Below are positions 18,001 through 25,581 of a DNA stretch of 64,000 bases, one piece after another; within the stretch, counting starts at the first letter, position 1, and every line of letters starts with the position of its first letter. The stretch comes from an uncultured Chloroflexota bacterium (GTDB lineage: Bacteria > Chloroflexota > Anaerolineae > Anaerolineales > Anaerolineaceae). Location of the stretch: NCBI GenBank assembly GCA_902786265.1, contig CADACE010000006.1:78156-142155 (forward strand), in the 5' to 3' direction. The notes under the pieces are model-generated. The model ran no database searches and was not told where the DNA came from. It saw only the letters and a list, made by a program, of their open reading frames with translations. The translations under genes and the position numbers were made by a program.

Positions 18001-18969
18001 ACCAAATCCGTAAAAGCCGCATCCGCGCAATACCGCTTTGCCCTCACGGGTACACCGGTCGAAAACCGTCTCGCGGAATTGTGGAGCATCTTTGATTTTC
18101 TCATGCCCGGATTTCTTTACGGTTATCAGGAATTCTCGAGCCGGTTTGAAACACCGATCGTCAAAAACAAAGATGAAGCCCTTTCCGCCCGGCTGCGTCA
18201 AATAGTCTCGCCTTTCATACTGCGCAGGCTGAAAACGGATGTGCTGAAGGACCTGCCGGAAAAGCTGGAAGAAGTCCGCTATACGCGGTTTGAAGAAGAT
18301 CAGCGCAAGGTTTATGACGGTCAGGTCGTACACATGAAACAAATGCTTTCCGGACTCGGAACTTCCGGTGAAGACAAATTGAAGGTCCTGACAGAGCTGA
18401 TGCGTATCCGTCAAATCTGCTGCGACCCGTCCCTTTTATTTGAAGATTATCACGGCGGAAGCGCCAAACGGGAAGCCTGTATTGAACTGATCCAAAGTGC
18501 TGTTGGCGGAGGTCACCGGATGCTGGTCTTTTCACAGTTCACTTCCATGCTGGCTCTGCTGGAAGAAGACCTGAAAAATGAAGACATTTCCTATCTGAAA
18601 CTCACCGGAGCCACACCCAAAGAGCAGCGCATCCGCATGGTCCGCGAATTCAACGAAGGGGATACGCCGGTGTTTCTGATCTCACTGAAAGCCGGCGGTA
18701 CCGGCCTGAACCTGACCGGTGCGGATGTGGTGATCCACTATGACCCCTGGTGGAACATCGCCGCGCAAAACCAGGCGACAGACCGTGCCCACCGCATCGG
18801 CCAGACGAACACGGTTACCGTTTACAAGCTGATCGTTAAAGATTCGATCGAAGAAAAGATCCTCGCGCTGCAGGAAGCCAAACAGGACCTGGCAGAATCT
18901 GTTCTCTCCGGTGACAGCGGTGCGATCACATCCCTGTCGGCAGATGAATTGATGGCTCTGCTCGGGTAA
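15094..18969 (+). CDS. SWIM-domain SNF2-family ATPase
   Basis: 1291 aa. The N-terminal half carries two zinc-binding SWIM-type clusters: Cys84/Cys86/Cys106/His108, and Cys249/Cys251/Cys264/His266. The C-terminal ~450 residues are a full SNF2 motor: Walker A DEMGLGKT (about 851), DEAQ box (about 956), TGTPVENR (about 985), GGTGLNLTGA and TDRAHRIGQ (about 1228). Bacterial SWIM-SNF2 proteins are DNA-dependent ATPases that translocate on duplex DNA and are thought to remodel protein-DNA complexes; they sometimes sit in defence islands. No methylase or nuclease partner is adjacent here. Translation starts at ATG 15094 after AGGAT. The gene is followed within 20 bases by the 146-bp repeat array. 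Confidence 0.9.
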   Translation: MADIKTTNPKTGHYISMKNWQSLFSDDMLRSGKLLCMKNAIRQFSANDTSAHAEVAEGGKIYFVDINNAPNSYSTHWDVNSFSCSCRTKRNRRVWDYKSGNVYYTCEHEAAVLYHWEAKHGLWLYEESDAEFKARKHREELQQRKEQLKAQKETESKIILPAKDYFSALPAGGYFDVKRAAEKLKTTQYAVNRAKQLLEHGKIQITGKNIIYGSNGDQVLQVSAKIGDELNNHEVSISLNFYEIENRRCSCGHYYYTPLSDPLCEHELILLREMQAIAAQPNLGDATDLTAARFFSAMASPSSQPGNDNQEKQEKQKTLVLSPRIIIDGGEVSLTFKLGRDTGIDASAAGTKTRSSKSTSAKSNVVKNLKTLVQAYAEGSEFELTKTQTIDFSAEDFTDESLPWLTFVQRRVSESLEVNNRLQSRTFYGYNPSLKMQDSLTGAMLDQFYEIAEGNTYESVNRTNNNETGMLKVGHSDMRVYLKSEKIADSRGTFYGVLVTGSMPVILPGSSDSYVLSDSSLSKISREEENVLKPFLSAADEQGNIRFRVGLDSLPEFYYRIVPTFLQSRYIDFQDNCYSEAEQYLPPEPEFLFQMDIDQDICTCHAFVSYNRDTINLYDENSSGKAYRDRVQEDRIRSILERHFDYVDPKKQLVWSVLSDDYLYSLLTETVPELSRYGEVQGSEAFSRLKIRTAPAIQVGVGIESGLMDISVISKDVSPEELLDILNSYRAKKKYHRLKSGDYVRLTQDDRLESLDTMLDEMHMKAEDIIGKEAHLPMYRALYLDTMLKKHEELAANRDRTYRTLIKNFSTIRDADFEPPKAQSEILRPYQTYGFKWLRTLTAAGFGGILADEMGLGKTIQAITLLQSLKDDGAAGISLIVCPASLVYNWQEEFRRFAPDLSVKLVVGSASQRKTTISELSMPEAKDKPDILVTSYDLFKKDINLYHGIQFTVMFLDEAQYIKNQKAAVTKSVKAASAQYRFALTGTPVENRLAELWSIFDFLMPGFLYGYQEFSSRFETPIVKNKDEALSARLRQIVSPFILRRLKTDVLKDLPEKLEEVRYTRFEEDQRKVYDGQVVHMKQMLSGLGTSGEDKLKVLTELMRIRQICCDPSLLFEDYHGGSAKREACIELIQSAVGGGHRMLVFSQFTSMLALLEEDLKNEDISYLKLTGATPKEQRIRMVREFNEGDTPVFLISLKAGGTGLNLTGADVVIHYDPWWNIAAQNQATDRAHRIGQTNTVTVYKLIVKDSIEEKILALQEAKQDLAESVLSGDSGAITSLSADELMALLG

Positions 18970-18988
18970 TCCGGAAGTATAATATAAG

Positions 18989-19975
18989 GAGACCCCGGTA
19001 ATACCTTAACAAAATTTTTGCATAATAATTTCTTTAAGGTTTTGTATAGACCGGGCAATAAAGGTTGGCTTCGACAAATTGATTTCAATCATCAGGTTTC
19101 AAATATCAGCAATGGAAGCTTTCTGAAATATAATGAGAACTTCGAAATACATTAACAAAACTTTAGTACGCTGATTTCTTTAAGATTATACATAAACCGG
19201 TCAATAAAACTCAGCTTCGACAAATTGATTTCAATGATCAGATCTCAGATATCAGCAATGGATACTGTCTGAAATATGATGAGAGCCCCGAATAACCTTA
19301 ATAAATGTTTACCATACTGTTTTCTTTAAGATTTCGTATAAACCGGTCAATAAAGCTCGGCTTCGATAAATGTGTTTCAATGGTCATGTCTCAGCTATCA
19401 GCAATGAATGCTGTTTGAAATTCAATGAGAAGCCCGAACAACCTTAATAAATGTTTACCATACTGATTTCTTTAAGATTTTGTATAAACCGGTCAATAAT
19501 GCGCAGCATCGATAAATGTGCTGCAATGGTCAGGTTTCAGATATCTCCAATAGATACTGTCTGAAATATAATGAGATCCCGAATAACCTTAATAAAAGTT
19601 TAGCAAACTATTTTCTTTAATGTTATGCATAAACCGGTCAATAAAGCTCACCTTCAATAAATGTGCTGCAATGGTCAGGTTTCAGTTGCCGGCAATAGAT
19701 TCTGTCTGAAATGCAATGAGAACTCCAAACAACCTTAATAAAATCTTACTATACTGATTTCTTTAAGCTACTGTAGAAACCGGCAAATAAAGCTCAGCTT
19801 TGATAAATTGATTTCAATCATCAGGTTTCAGGTATCTGCAATGGATGCTGTCTGAAATACAATGAGAGTCTCAAAAACCTTAACAAATATTTTGTAAACT
19901 AATTTCTTTAAGATTGTTTATAAGTCTGCCTATAAAAATCAACTTCGACAAATTGGTTTCAATGATTATATCTGG
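18989..19975. repeat. Tandem array of about seven 146-bp non-coding repeats
   Basis: Units begin with GAGA at 18989, 19135, 19281, 19427, 19573, 19718 and 19864, giving periods of 146, 146, 146, 146, 145 and 146. The last unit fades out near 19975. Shared blocks in each unit are ACCTTAATAAA, TTTCTTTAAGAT, TATAAACCGGTCAATAAAG, CTTCGATAAAT, a TTTCAG ... CTGAAA inverted pair around 'ATCAGCAATGGAT', and TATAATGAGA. Sequence has diverged between units while the length has not. Since 146 is not a multiple of three, the array cannot encode a repeated protein. Confidence 0.9.
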
Positions 19976-20064
19976 CTCAGAGGGCCTGACGTCATGCTAT
20001 ACCGCTGTGTTCTGAATAGATACTTATTATGATATAATAATCGGAATATAAAGGTTTTGCTGCA

Positions 20065-20535
20065 GTGAAAAATATTGATGTCCTGTTTGAAAAGAATCCG
20101 GATCTGAAAAACATCATCATTACCGTTTCAGCCTCGGGAATGGATGAGCAGATCGAATTTTTGATGGACCTCATCAGAAACTCCGGAGGCAATGAACTGT
20201 TCGTACAGGACAGCAGCGGCAGGATCCGGCGCATCACGGAAGACCGTGTCATCCGTATACAGGCCGACAACAAAAGTCTTCTGGTTTCAACGATGGATGG
20301 GGAGTTCAGGCTCCGCAAAAGCATGCAGGAAGCGGAAAACATGCTCAAAAGCAGTATGTTTTTAAAAATTTCCCGCTTTGAGATCATTAATCTGCAAAAA
20401 GTAAAGAATTTTGATTTCACGATTGCAGGACAATTAAAAATCGAATTTGAGAACGGGACAGCCACCTGGGCATCCCGGCGCTATATCCCATTGATCAGAC
20501 AGCGTCTGTCGAAGAAAAGGACTGGTGATCTATGA
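20065..20535 (+). CDS. LytTR-family DNA-binding regulator
   Basis: 156 aa, GTG start with AAAGG upstream. The C-terminal ~100 residues match the LytTR DNA-binding domain: 'RRITEDRVIRIQADNKSLLVSTMDGEFRLRKS' split by short turns, then 'FLKISRFEIINLQKV' and a final 'GTATWASRRYIPLIRQRL'. There is no receiver domain, so it is not a classical response regulator. It overlaps the downstream DUF3021 gene by four bases (ATGA). LytTR-DUF3021 pairs are a common bacterial arrangement in which the membrane protein is thought to control the regulator. Targets may include the second DUF3021 gene at 22542. Confidence 0.85.
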   Translation: MKNIDVLFEKNPDLKNIIITVSASGMDEQIEFLMDLIRNSGGNELFVQDSSGRIRRITEDRVIRIQADNKSLLVSTMDGEFRLRKSMQEAENMLKSSMFLKISRFEIINLQKVKNFDFTIAGQLKIEFENGTATWASRRYIPLIRQRLSKKRTGDL

Positions 20536-20999
20536 AGAAAAAGATCCTCAAACTTGCTTTGGCCGGGTTTATACTCGGGATGATCATCGGAAACCTGATC
20601 TCCTGTCTCTCTTGTGACAAAAGTGCTGAGCCTCTCGTGATCGTCAGCCCGGTGCTGATCCGGCGGAGCGGCTCCGTCACAGCCGCAATGATTGTGAATA
20701 CCCTGCTTTCAGGTCTGCTGGGTGCGGCCGCCATGGCAGGGATGATCTTCCATGATCCGGACGGGTTCGACTGGGGAATGACGAAAGCGGCATTCTGCCA
20801 TTTTCTGCTGATCATGGGTTTCAATATCCCGATCGCGCTTTACTGCGGCTGGTGCCCTCCCGATCCTTTAAGTCTGCTCATCTGGGTCGGGATCATGGCG
20901 CTGTGCTACCTCATCCTCTGGTTCATCATGTACCTGCGGTACAAGAAAGAGACAGCGGAGCTGAATGAACTGCTGAGGAGGAAACAGGATAGGGAATAG
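20532..20999 (+). CDS. DUF3021-family membrane protein
   Basis: 155 aa with four hydrophobic segments: about residues 8-27, 52-72, 86-104 and 112-135. A charged C-terminal helix (RYKKETAELNELLRRK) follows. The 'MKKKILKLALAGFILGMIIGNLIS' type start, read in pieces, and 'IALYCGW' before the last helix are shared with the protein at 22542-22997. It is translationally coupled to the LytTR gene. The likely role is to bind and restrain the LytTR regulator at the membrane; this follows from the gene pair rather than from motifs. Confidence 0.78.
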   Translation: MKKKILKLALAGFILGMIIGNLISCLSCDKSAEPLVIVSPVLIRRSGSVTAAMIVNTLLSGLLGAAAMAGMIFHDPDGFDWGMTKAAFCHFLLIMGFNIPIALYCGWCPPDPLSLLIWVGIMALCYLILWFIMYLRYKKETAELNELLRRKQDRE

Positions 21000-21176
21000 T
21001 GAACAGATTACAGGTTTTAAGCCACGTTCTTTTTCCCTCTGGGAGCTATAAGATTACACGATTTTTATTTTTAGGAGTCTAACTAAATCTTGTTGTAAAC
21101 AAATAAAAAAAAACAAAACCGGCAAATTAATCCATAATAATTACTAACAATCGATTTATTTTGCAAGACAAATGAT

Positions 21177-21186
21177 ATAATATTAT
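21177..21186. promoter_or_regulatory. Possible operator/-10 region of the toxin-antitoxin operon
   Basis: ATAATATTAT is a perfect ten-base palindrome 43 bases before dinJ, in an AT-rich promoter region. Antitoxins of this type autoregulate by binding such palindromes; whether this is the site is a guess. Confidence 0.3.
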
Positions 21187-21228
21187 CTGAATAATAACTG
21201 CTATAAACTATAATACAGAGGAGATAAT

Positions 21229-21501
21229 ATGGCTAATTCATCCAGTTATACACATCGCATAGACCCGACACTCAGAGCACAAAGCGAAGCTCTTTTCAAT
21301 GAATTGGGAATGTCTCTTGGAACTGCCATCAATGTATTCCTGAAAAAATCTGTACGTGTCGGAGGCTTTCCTTTTGATGTCAGCCTCGACACTCCAAACA
21401 GGGAAACACTGGAAGCCATGCTTGAAGTTGAAAAAATCGCAAAAAACCCGGAAGTTAAAGCTTACAGCGTGGATGAAGCCCTGGAAGAGCTGAAAAAATG
21501 A
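21229..21501 (+). CDS. dinJ: RelB/DinJ-family antitoxin
   Basis: 90 aa. The N-terminus 'YTHRIDPTLRAQSEALFNELGMS' (read in pieces) and 'LGTAINVFLKKSV...GGFPFDV' are classical of the ribbon-helix-helix DinJ/RelB antitoxins. It would bind and neutralise the YafQ toxin and repress the operon. Preceded by GAGGAG. Overlaps the toxin start by four bases. Confidence 0.9.
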   Translation: MANSSSYTHRIDPTLRAQSEALFNELGMSLGTAINVFLKKSVRVGGFPFDVSLDTPNRETLEAMLEVEKIAKNPEVKAYSVDEALEELKK

Positions 21502-21800
21502 GTGTTCAATATAAATACAGGATCAAATGGTCCTCCAGTTTCAAAAAGGACTACAAGCTAGCCATCAAACGAGGATATGATATAAGCCTTCTTGATGATG
21601 TCATCAGATTGATAGCAATGGGAAATCAGCAATCAATATTGACAGAAAAGTACAGCGATCATGAGTTAAGCGGTAACTGGAAAGGACACAGAGAGCTCCA
21701 CATCCTGCCTGATTGGCTATTGATCTATTATCTGGAGAATGATATTTTAGTCTTGAACCTTACCAGAACAGGTACCCACAGCGACCTTTTCAAAAAGTAG
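21498..21800 (+). CDS. yafQ: YafQ-family mRNA interferase toxin
   Basis: 100 aa. The RelE/YafQ fold is indicated by 'SSSFKKDYKLAIKRG', the 'HELSGNWKGHRELHI' segment, 'PDWLLIYYL' and the C-terminal 'RTGTHSDLF'. The family's catalytic His and Asp positions are all present (H in GNWKGHRELH, D in LPDWLL, H and F in THSDLF). The toxin cuts mRNA on the ribosome. It is the second gene of a complete DinJ-YafQ pair. Confidence 0.9.
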   Translation: MSVQYKYRIKWSSSFKKDYKLAIKRGYDISLLDDVIRLIAMGNQQSILTEKYSDHELSGNWKGHRELHILPDWLLIYYLENDILVLNLTRTGTHSDLFKK

Positions 21801-21804
21801 TAAG

Positions 21805-21847
21805 AAAACAACTCCCTCATGATTGAACGGGAGTTGTTTTTGTTTTT
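21805..21847 (+). terminator. Intrinsic terminator after yafQ
   Basis: Stem AAAACAACTCCC / GGGAGTTGTTTT with a TTTTTGTTTTT tail, directly after the toxin stop. Confidence 0.9.
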
Positions 21848-21867
21848 GTACACTGACACCTGATACT

Positions 21868-22038
21868 TTATTCCTCTTTATTTTTGGCTATCATTGTGCA
21901 GATGACAATGGCAATGCCGCCGGCAAATACAGCCAGCCAGGCCGGAAAATCCGGCGCTGCATATCTCAGGATAAACATAACCAACACAGATACCATTGCA
22001 ATGGCGGGAATCACGACTTTCAGATTTTTCTTACCCAT
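21868..22038 (-). CDS. Small membrane protein, 56 aa
   Basis: A short frame on the minus strand starts at ATG 22038 after a clear AAGGAG (spacing about seven). It reads MGKKNLKVVIPAIAM, a first hydrophobic helix (VSVLVMFILRYA), a short 'APDFPAW' turn, a second helix (LAVFAGGIAIVICTMIA) and the charged end KNKEE. Two membrane helices and good initiation signals support a real gene. The function is unknown. It converges on the yafQ terminator. Confidence 0.65.
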   Translation of the reverse strand: MGKKNLKVVIPAIAMVSVLVMFILRYAAPDFPAWLAVFAGGIAIVICTMIAKNKEE

Positions 22039-22217
22039 AAAATTACTCCTTTTTTTAATCGGGGCTCATGGTACAGGATGAAATGTCCGGTTAAAACATT
22101 TGAGGGAATTTCTATCCGGAAACTTCGCAAAACGCTCGATCCACTACACCCTATACCCTTCAAAATTGATTCTTTCATTATATTGAATAGACTTACCCCG
22201 AGACATCCCGGATTCCC

Positions 22218-22353
22218 GAACGGTTGATTTTGCTGCCTGAATGGCAAAAATGCAAGGAGTAAGTAAAAAAAGGACATGAAATACAGAAATTACTGCATTC
22301 TTATTTCATCCTGACAACATTACTTACCACTCAGCCCGGAAAATCAACCGTTC
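22218..22353. repeat. Large nested inverted repeat (fold-back element)
   Basis: Outer arms GAACGGTTGATTTT (22218-22231) and AAAATCAACCGTTC (22340-22353) match perfectly. Inside are GTAAGTAA (22259-22266) / TTACTTAC (22320-22327) and AGGACATGAAATA (22271-22283) / TATTTCATCCT (22302-22312). The order and spacing allow one roughly 135-base hairpin. It could be a miniature mobile element or a structured leader for the DUF3021 gene downstream. Confidence 0.7.
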
Positions 22354-22541
22354 ATACCGTTTGATGTCCTGTTTTTCACGTTTTACGGTAAATTGTGTTC
22401 AGGATATGAAGCTTTTGATGGGTTTACTCAAAAAGTATCTTTTAGGATTGCCTTCAGCACTCCATATGGGGATAAACCCAAAGAGCAGGTTCTGATCATT
22501 AAGTGATCGGTAAAACGCTGCACAATGCCGGGGAAAATGAT

Positions 22542-22997
22542 ATGAAGAAGAAAATCCTGAAATATGCGGGGATCGGATTTCTGATCGGGATCGCGGTCGG
22601 AAACATTATCGCGCTGTTTCCCTTCCTGTTTGGGAAAAGAGAATTTTCCCCGGTTCCTCAGGCCCTGACAGAAAAACTCGGTTCAGCGGAAAGCGCTTTT
22701 CTGATCCAGACGCTGCTTTCCGGTCTATTGGGAGCCGTGAGCTTTGCCGGGATGCTCTTCTATGAGCGGGATGACTGGCCAATGATTCAGTCCGCAGTAA
22801 TTCACTGGATGCTGATCATGCTTTTTTATTTTCCCATCGCGCTTTACTGCGGCTGGATCTCGGAAGATCCGCGGGAAATGCTGATCATGGCGCTCATCAT
22901 GACCGCCGCTTATGTGCTGATCTGGCTGTTCATGTATTTGCATTACCGGAAGGAGGCTGAAGAGCTCAATCGGGAACTGGATAGAAGGGAATCTTAG
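22542..22997 (+). CDS. Second DUF3021-family membrane protein
   Basis: 151 aa from ATG 22542 (GGGGA upstream); the frame extends to 22503 without signals. It is a paralogue of the protein at 20532: the same MKKKILK start, four membrane helices, the shared 'TLLSGLLGA', 'PIALYCGW' and 'LIWLFMYL.YRKEAEELN' elements. Unlike the first copy it has no LytTR gene directly before it, so it is either a duplicated target of the LytTR regulator or an orphan left by deletion of its partner. Confidence 0.78.
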   Translation: MKKKILKYAGIGFLIGIAVGNIIALFPFLFGKREFSPVPQALTEKLGSAESAFLIQTLLSGLLGAVSFAGMLFYERDDWPMIQSAVIHWMLIMLFYFPIALYCGWISEDPREMLIMALIMTAAYVLIWLFMYLHYRKEAEELNRELDRRES

Positions 22998-23160
22998 GGA
23001 GCAGGGATCAGGATATAGGGAATAGGCAGAATGCTGATCCATGGCCGCAGATTGCTGATCGCTGAGCGGGAAGCGCCGTTTCCCGGGGCCTGATTCAGAG
23101 AACAAATTGATTAAGGGAAGAAATTCTCTATAAAACAGTTTGAAATGAAAGGATAAAATC

Positions 23161-23658
23161 ATGAATAAATCGAAACATTTAGTTTTATTTTTGCTGATCA
23201 CAGCAATCAGCCTTGTTTCTTTTGGATACGTATCAGCGGCACAACCGCCAAAAGACTGCGATGAATGCAAAGCCTGGGTAAGTGAAATGTGTTCTCAACC
23301 CGGAATGGATGAAGACTGCGAAAAAAACATGTATGATTCAGCATGCGGTCATTGTTCATCCGGCAGCAGCACAGAAGGAGCCCAAACTCCTGTGATCTAC
23401 ATCCGCCCGTCCGATGATACCGGAGAATATTATATCAATGACAATAACAAGAAGGATTATGTTTCCTTCAAGAATTGGAACGGTTGTATGCAGTATTTCG
23501 GTGACGCCGAGAAATGCTCCAAAATCGTGACTGATCCCTGCGAGAGTTGCATGGGTACCTGCCTGGATCTTCGGTCAAAGGGATTTAAACTCTCTGCGAC
23601 CTGCAGCGTGATCTGCAGTTCCGAATGCGCGAAGACAGGCAGCGAAGGGGAAAAATAA
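23161..23658 (+). CDS. Cysteine-rich secreted protein
   Basis: 165 aa. A signal peptide (LVLFLLITAISLVSF core, cleavage near VSA-AQ) is followed by about 138 residues with 14 cysteines in CxxC and CxxxC spacings (CDEC, ACGHC, CESCMGTC, CSVICSSEC). The even count suggests seven disulfides or a metal-rich fold after export. A Gly/Ser-rich stretch separates an N- and a C-terminal Cys cluster. The family was not recognised. AAAGGA precedes the ATG. Confidence 0.75.
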   Translation: MNKSKHLVLFLLITAISLVSFGYVSAAQPPKDCDECKAWVSEMCSQPGMDEDCEKNMYDSACGHCSSGSSTEGAQTPVIYIRPSDDTGEYYINDNNKKDYVSFKNWNGCMQYFGDAEKCSKIVTDPCESCMGTCLDLRSKGFKLSATCSVICSSECAKTGSEGEK

Positions 23659-24034
23659 CAAGGGAATTTCTATAAGATATCAGGGATCAGGAGCAGGCAT
23701 TTTCACTTCCTGCTGACTCCTAACCCCACACAAAGAAAGAAGCACAAGGTTTTTCCCTTTGCTTCTTTCTGTCTTAAAACAAACTGATCGTTCATAAGAA
23801 AGCTCACAATATGTCTGAACCGTTGTTTCCTCAAAAAATTCACAGAGAGTCAGGATTCCGTGCTGTTTCCGGACAATTGACTCCTTTTGAACAGGTACAA
23901 AATAAGATATAATCATAAAAGTATATATTTTCCTGAATACAGGAAAGCCCGGCCGATGAAGCTGTTCGCAGATAAACAATTCTGACAGAAACAGTATTTC
24001 ACTCCCGGCTTCAGAATTATGAAAGAGGTGTTAT
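23659..24034 (+). other. Intergenic region with a long hairpin
   Basis: 376 bases without a supported gene. At 23734-23770 AGAAAGAAGC pairs with GCTTCTTTCT around AAGG...CCTT; no strong T run follows, so it is a weak terminator candidate for the Cys-rich protein gene. The rest holds the promoter of the next gene. A 99-codon open frame on the minus strand lacks initiation signals. Confidence 0.5.
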
Positions 24035-24736
24035 ATGAATTACGAAATAAAATATGAACCGTTTCCGGTTCTGGTGATGGATCTGAACAACGGAGAAGAA
24101 GTCCAGTGCCAATCCGGTGCCATGTCCTGGATGAGCCCCAATATGGAAATGCAGACTTCCACCGGCGGCGGACTCGGCAAGCTTTTCGGGCGGGTATTTT
24201 CCGGTGAACACGCGTTTGTCAACAAATACATTGCGCACGGGAACGGTTTTATCGCGTTTTCCAGTGATTTTGTCGGGAAGATCATCGCGGTCGAAATTAA
24301 ACCAGGGCAGGATTTTGTCGTACAGAAAAGCGGATATCTGGCTTCCTACGGGAATGTCGAGCAGTCAGTATTCTTCCAGAAAAAACTCGGCGCAGCCTTT
24401 TTCGGCGGAGAAGGCTTTATCATGCAGCGCTTCTCCGGGAGCGGACTCGTCTTTGTCGAAATTGACGGTTACTGCGAAGAGCGCCAGCTGGCCGCGGGCG
24501 AAAAGCTGATCCTCAGCACCGGATATCTTGCCGCCATGGAAGCTTCCTGCAGTATGGATGTCCAGACCGTGAAGGGTGCCATGAATGTCCTCTTCGGTTC
24601 TGAGAATATTTTCCACACAGTCGTGACCGGTCCGGGAAAAATCTATATCCAGACCAAACCGATCGCCCAGGTCGCCGCGGCTCTGAAGCCCTACTTCCCG
24701 CCGCCGGTAACAAACTCATCGTCTTCGAGTAATTAG
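24035..24736 (+). CDS. AIM24/TIGR00266-family protein
   Basis: 233 aa. The protein matches the AIM24 beta-barrel family: 'QSGAMSWMSPNMEM', 'GGGLGKLFGRVFSGE', 'FQKKLGAAFFGGEGFIMQRF' and 'GSGLVFVEIDG' lie in the usual order. Gly-rich turns dominate, there is no signal peptide, and the C-terminus ends in Pro- and Ser-rich residues. The biochemical role of the bacterial family is unknown. GAAAGAGG precedes the ATG; a strong terminator follows. Confidence 0.88.
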   Translation: MNYEIKYEPFPVLVMDLNNGEEVQCQSGAMSWMSPNMEMQTSTGGGLGKLFGRVFSGEHAFVNKYIAHGNGFIAFSSDFVGKIIAVEIKPGQDFVVQKSGYLASYGNVEQSVFFQKKLGAAFFGGEGFIMQRFSGSGLVFVEIDGYCEERQLAAGEKLILSTGYLAAMEASCSMDVQTVKGAMNVLFGSENIFHTVVTGPGKIYIQTKPIAQVAAALKPYFPPPVTNSSSSSN

Positions 24737-24763
24737 AATACAGATTACCGGATAGATTATAAG

Positions 24764-24803
24764 AAAGGGCTGCCGCTAAAAAATCGCGTATCAGCCCTTT
24801 TTC
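24764..24803 (+). terminator. Intrinsic terminator after the AIM24-family gene
   Basis: AAAGGGCTG / CAGCCCTTTTT stem with a T-rich end, about 28 bases after the stop codon. Confidence 0.85.
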
Positions 24804-24964
24804 ATTGCAGGAGGGACAAAGCCCATACCCCGAAGTGTTTATTACTCAGCGGGTTCATAATTTACCCCATAAGGAAACCGCCGGTCACAGATCCCTGAAA
24901 ACAGTTTATTCAGATAACACGTATGGATTTTTCCGGAATGGACTGCCAATTTTCTATTTTTGAG

Positions 24965-24970
24965 TATAAT
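24965..24970 (+). promoter_or_regulatory. -10 box eight bases before the FmdB-type gene (leaderless)
   Basis: TATAAT at 24965-24970, ATG at 24979, and no Shine-Dalgarno sequence between them. Transcription would begin at or next to the start codon. Confidence 0.6.
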
Positions 24971-24978
24971 AATGAAAT

Positions 24979-25302
24979 ATGCCTACGTATACTTATCGAT
25001 GTGAAACCTGCGGTCACCAGTTTGACATTTTCCAGCATTTTACTGATGATGCGCTTACTGATTGTCCTGAATGCGGAAAGCAAACATTGCATAAAGTTTA
25101 TTCGCCGGTAGGAATTGTATTTAAAGGCTCCGGATTCTACTCGACAGACAATCGTTCACCCTCCGGACAGACACCATTCCATCACGAGTCATCCGCATCT
25201 GAAGAGGGTCATCACGAGACCGCAGCTGACAAAAAAACGGACACAGCCGCAAAAACCACTGAAACTGCTTCCGCGCCTAAGACAGATTCCGCAAAAGCCT
25301 GA
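24979..25302 (+). CDS. FmdB-type zinc ribbon protein
   Basis: 107 aa. The N-terminal ~42 residues are a canonical FmdB/Zn-ribbon: MPTYTYRCETCG (Cys8, Cys11) and CPECGK (second CxxC), followed by 'GIVFKGSGFYSTDNR'. The rest is a low-complexity Thr/Ala/Lys/His tail. The family is named from a putative regulator of formamidase; its role is not established. Translation appears leaderless, with TATAAT only eight bases upstream. Confidence 0.88.
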   Translation: MPTYTYRCETCGHQFDIFQHFTDDALTDCPECGKQTLHKVYSPVGIVFKGSGFYSTDNRSPSGQTPFHHESSASEEGHHETAADKKTDTAAKTTETASAPKTDSAKA

Positions 25303-25347
25303 TTTCGGACATCACGGGTGGGAAACCCGATTTATAAGGAGTATCAA

Positions 25348-25515
25348 ATGAGAGAAAAGAAAAGCAAAGCACAAACCAGAGCTGACAAAGCCCAAAGAGA
25401 AGAAAATCGTCAGAAATCCCAGCAGCAGCGGACACAAAGAACCTGGGGCATCGGGATCGCTGTTATTTCGATCCTGCTTGTGCTCTCGATGGTGCTTTCT
25501 TCCGTCCGCTTCTAA
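25348..25515 (+). CDS. Small single-pass membrane protein
   Basis: 55 aa from ATG 25348, chosen because AAGGAG lies six bases upstream; the frame extends to 25318. The N-terminal 33 residues are highly charged and Gln-rich (REENRQKSQQQR), followed by one hydrophobic helix (GIGIAVISILLVLSMVLS). Similar short proteins follow FmdB-type genes in related bacteria, to my memory. Unknown function. Confidence 0.6.
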   Translation: MREKKSKAQTRADKAQREENRQKSQQQRTQRTWGIGIAVISILLVLSMVLSSVRF

Positions 25516-25539
25516 TCGTTCGCAAAATTACAATTTATC

Positions 25540-25569
25540 ACTCGCCTGAAACCCAGGTGAGTATTTTTG
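25540..25569 (+). terminator. Intrinsic terminator
   Basis: ACTCGCCTG / CAGGTGAGT stem with one mismatch, then ATTTTTGTTT, after the small membrane protein. Confidence 0.7.
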
Positions 25570-25581
25570 TTTAAGTATATC

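Noticed and set aside
18989..19975. CRISPR array
   Set aside because: Whole 146-base units repeat with no alternation of short repeat and unique spacer, and no cas genes are near.
22020..22277. 85-codon minus frame before the 56-aa membrane protein
   Set aside because: It overlaps that better-supported gene and one arm of the fold-back element, and has no initiation signals.
23680..23979. 99-codon minus frame
   Set aside because: No ribosome binding site, no domain, and it crosses a hairpin.
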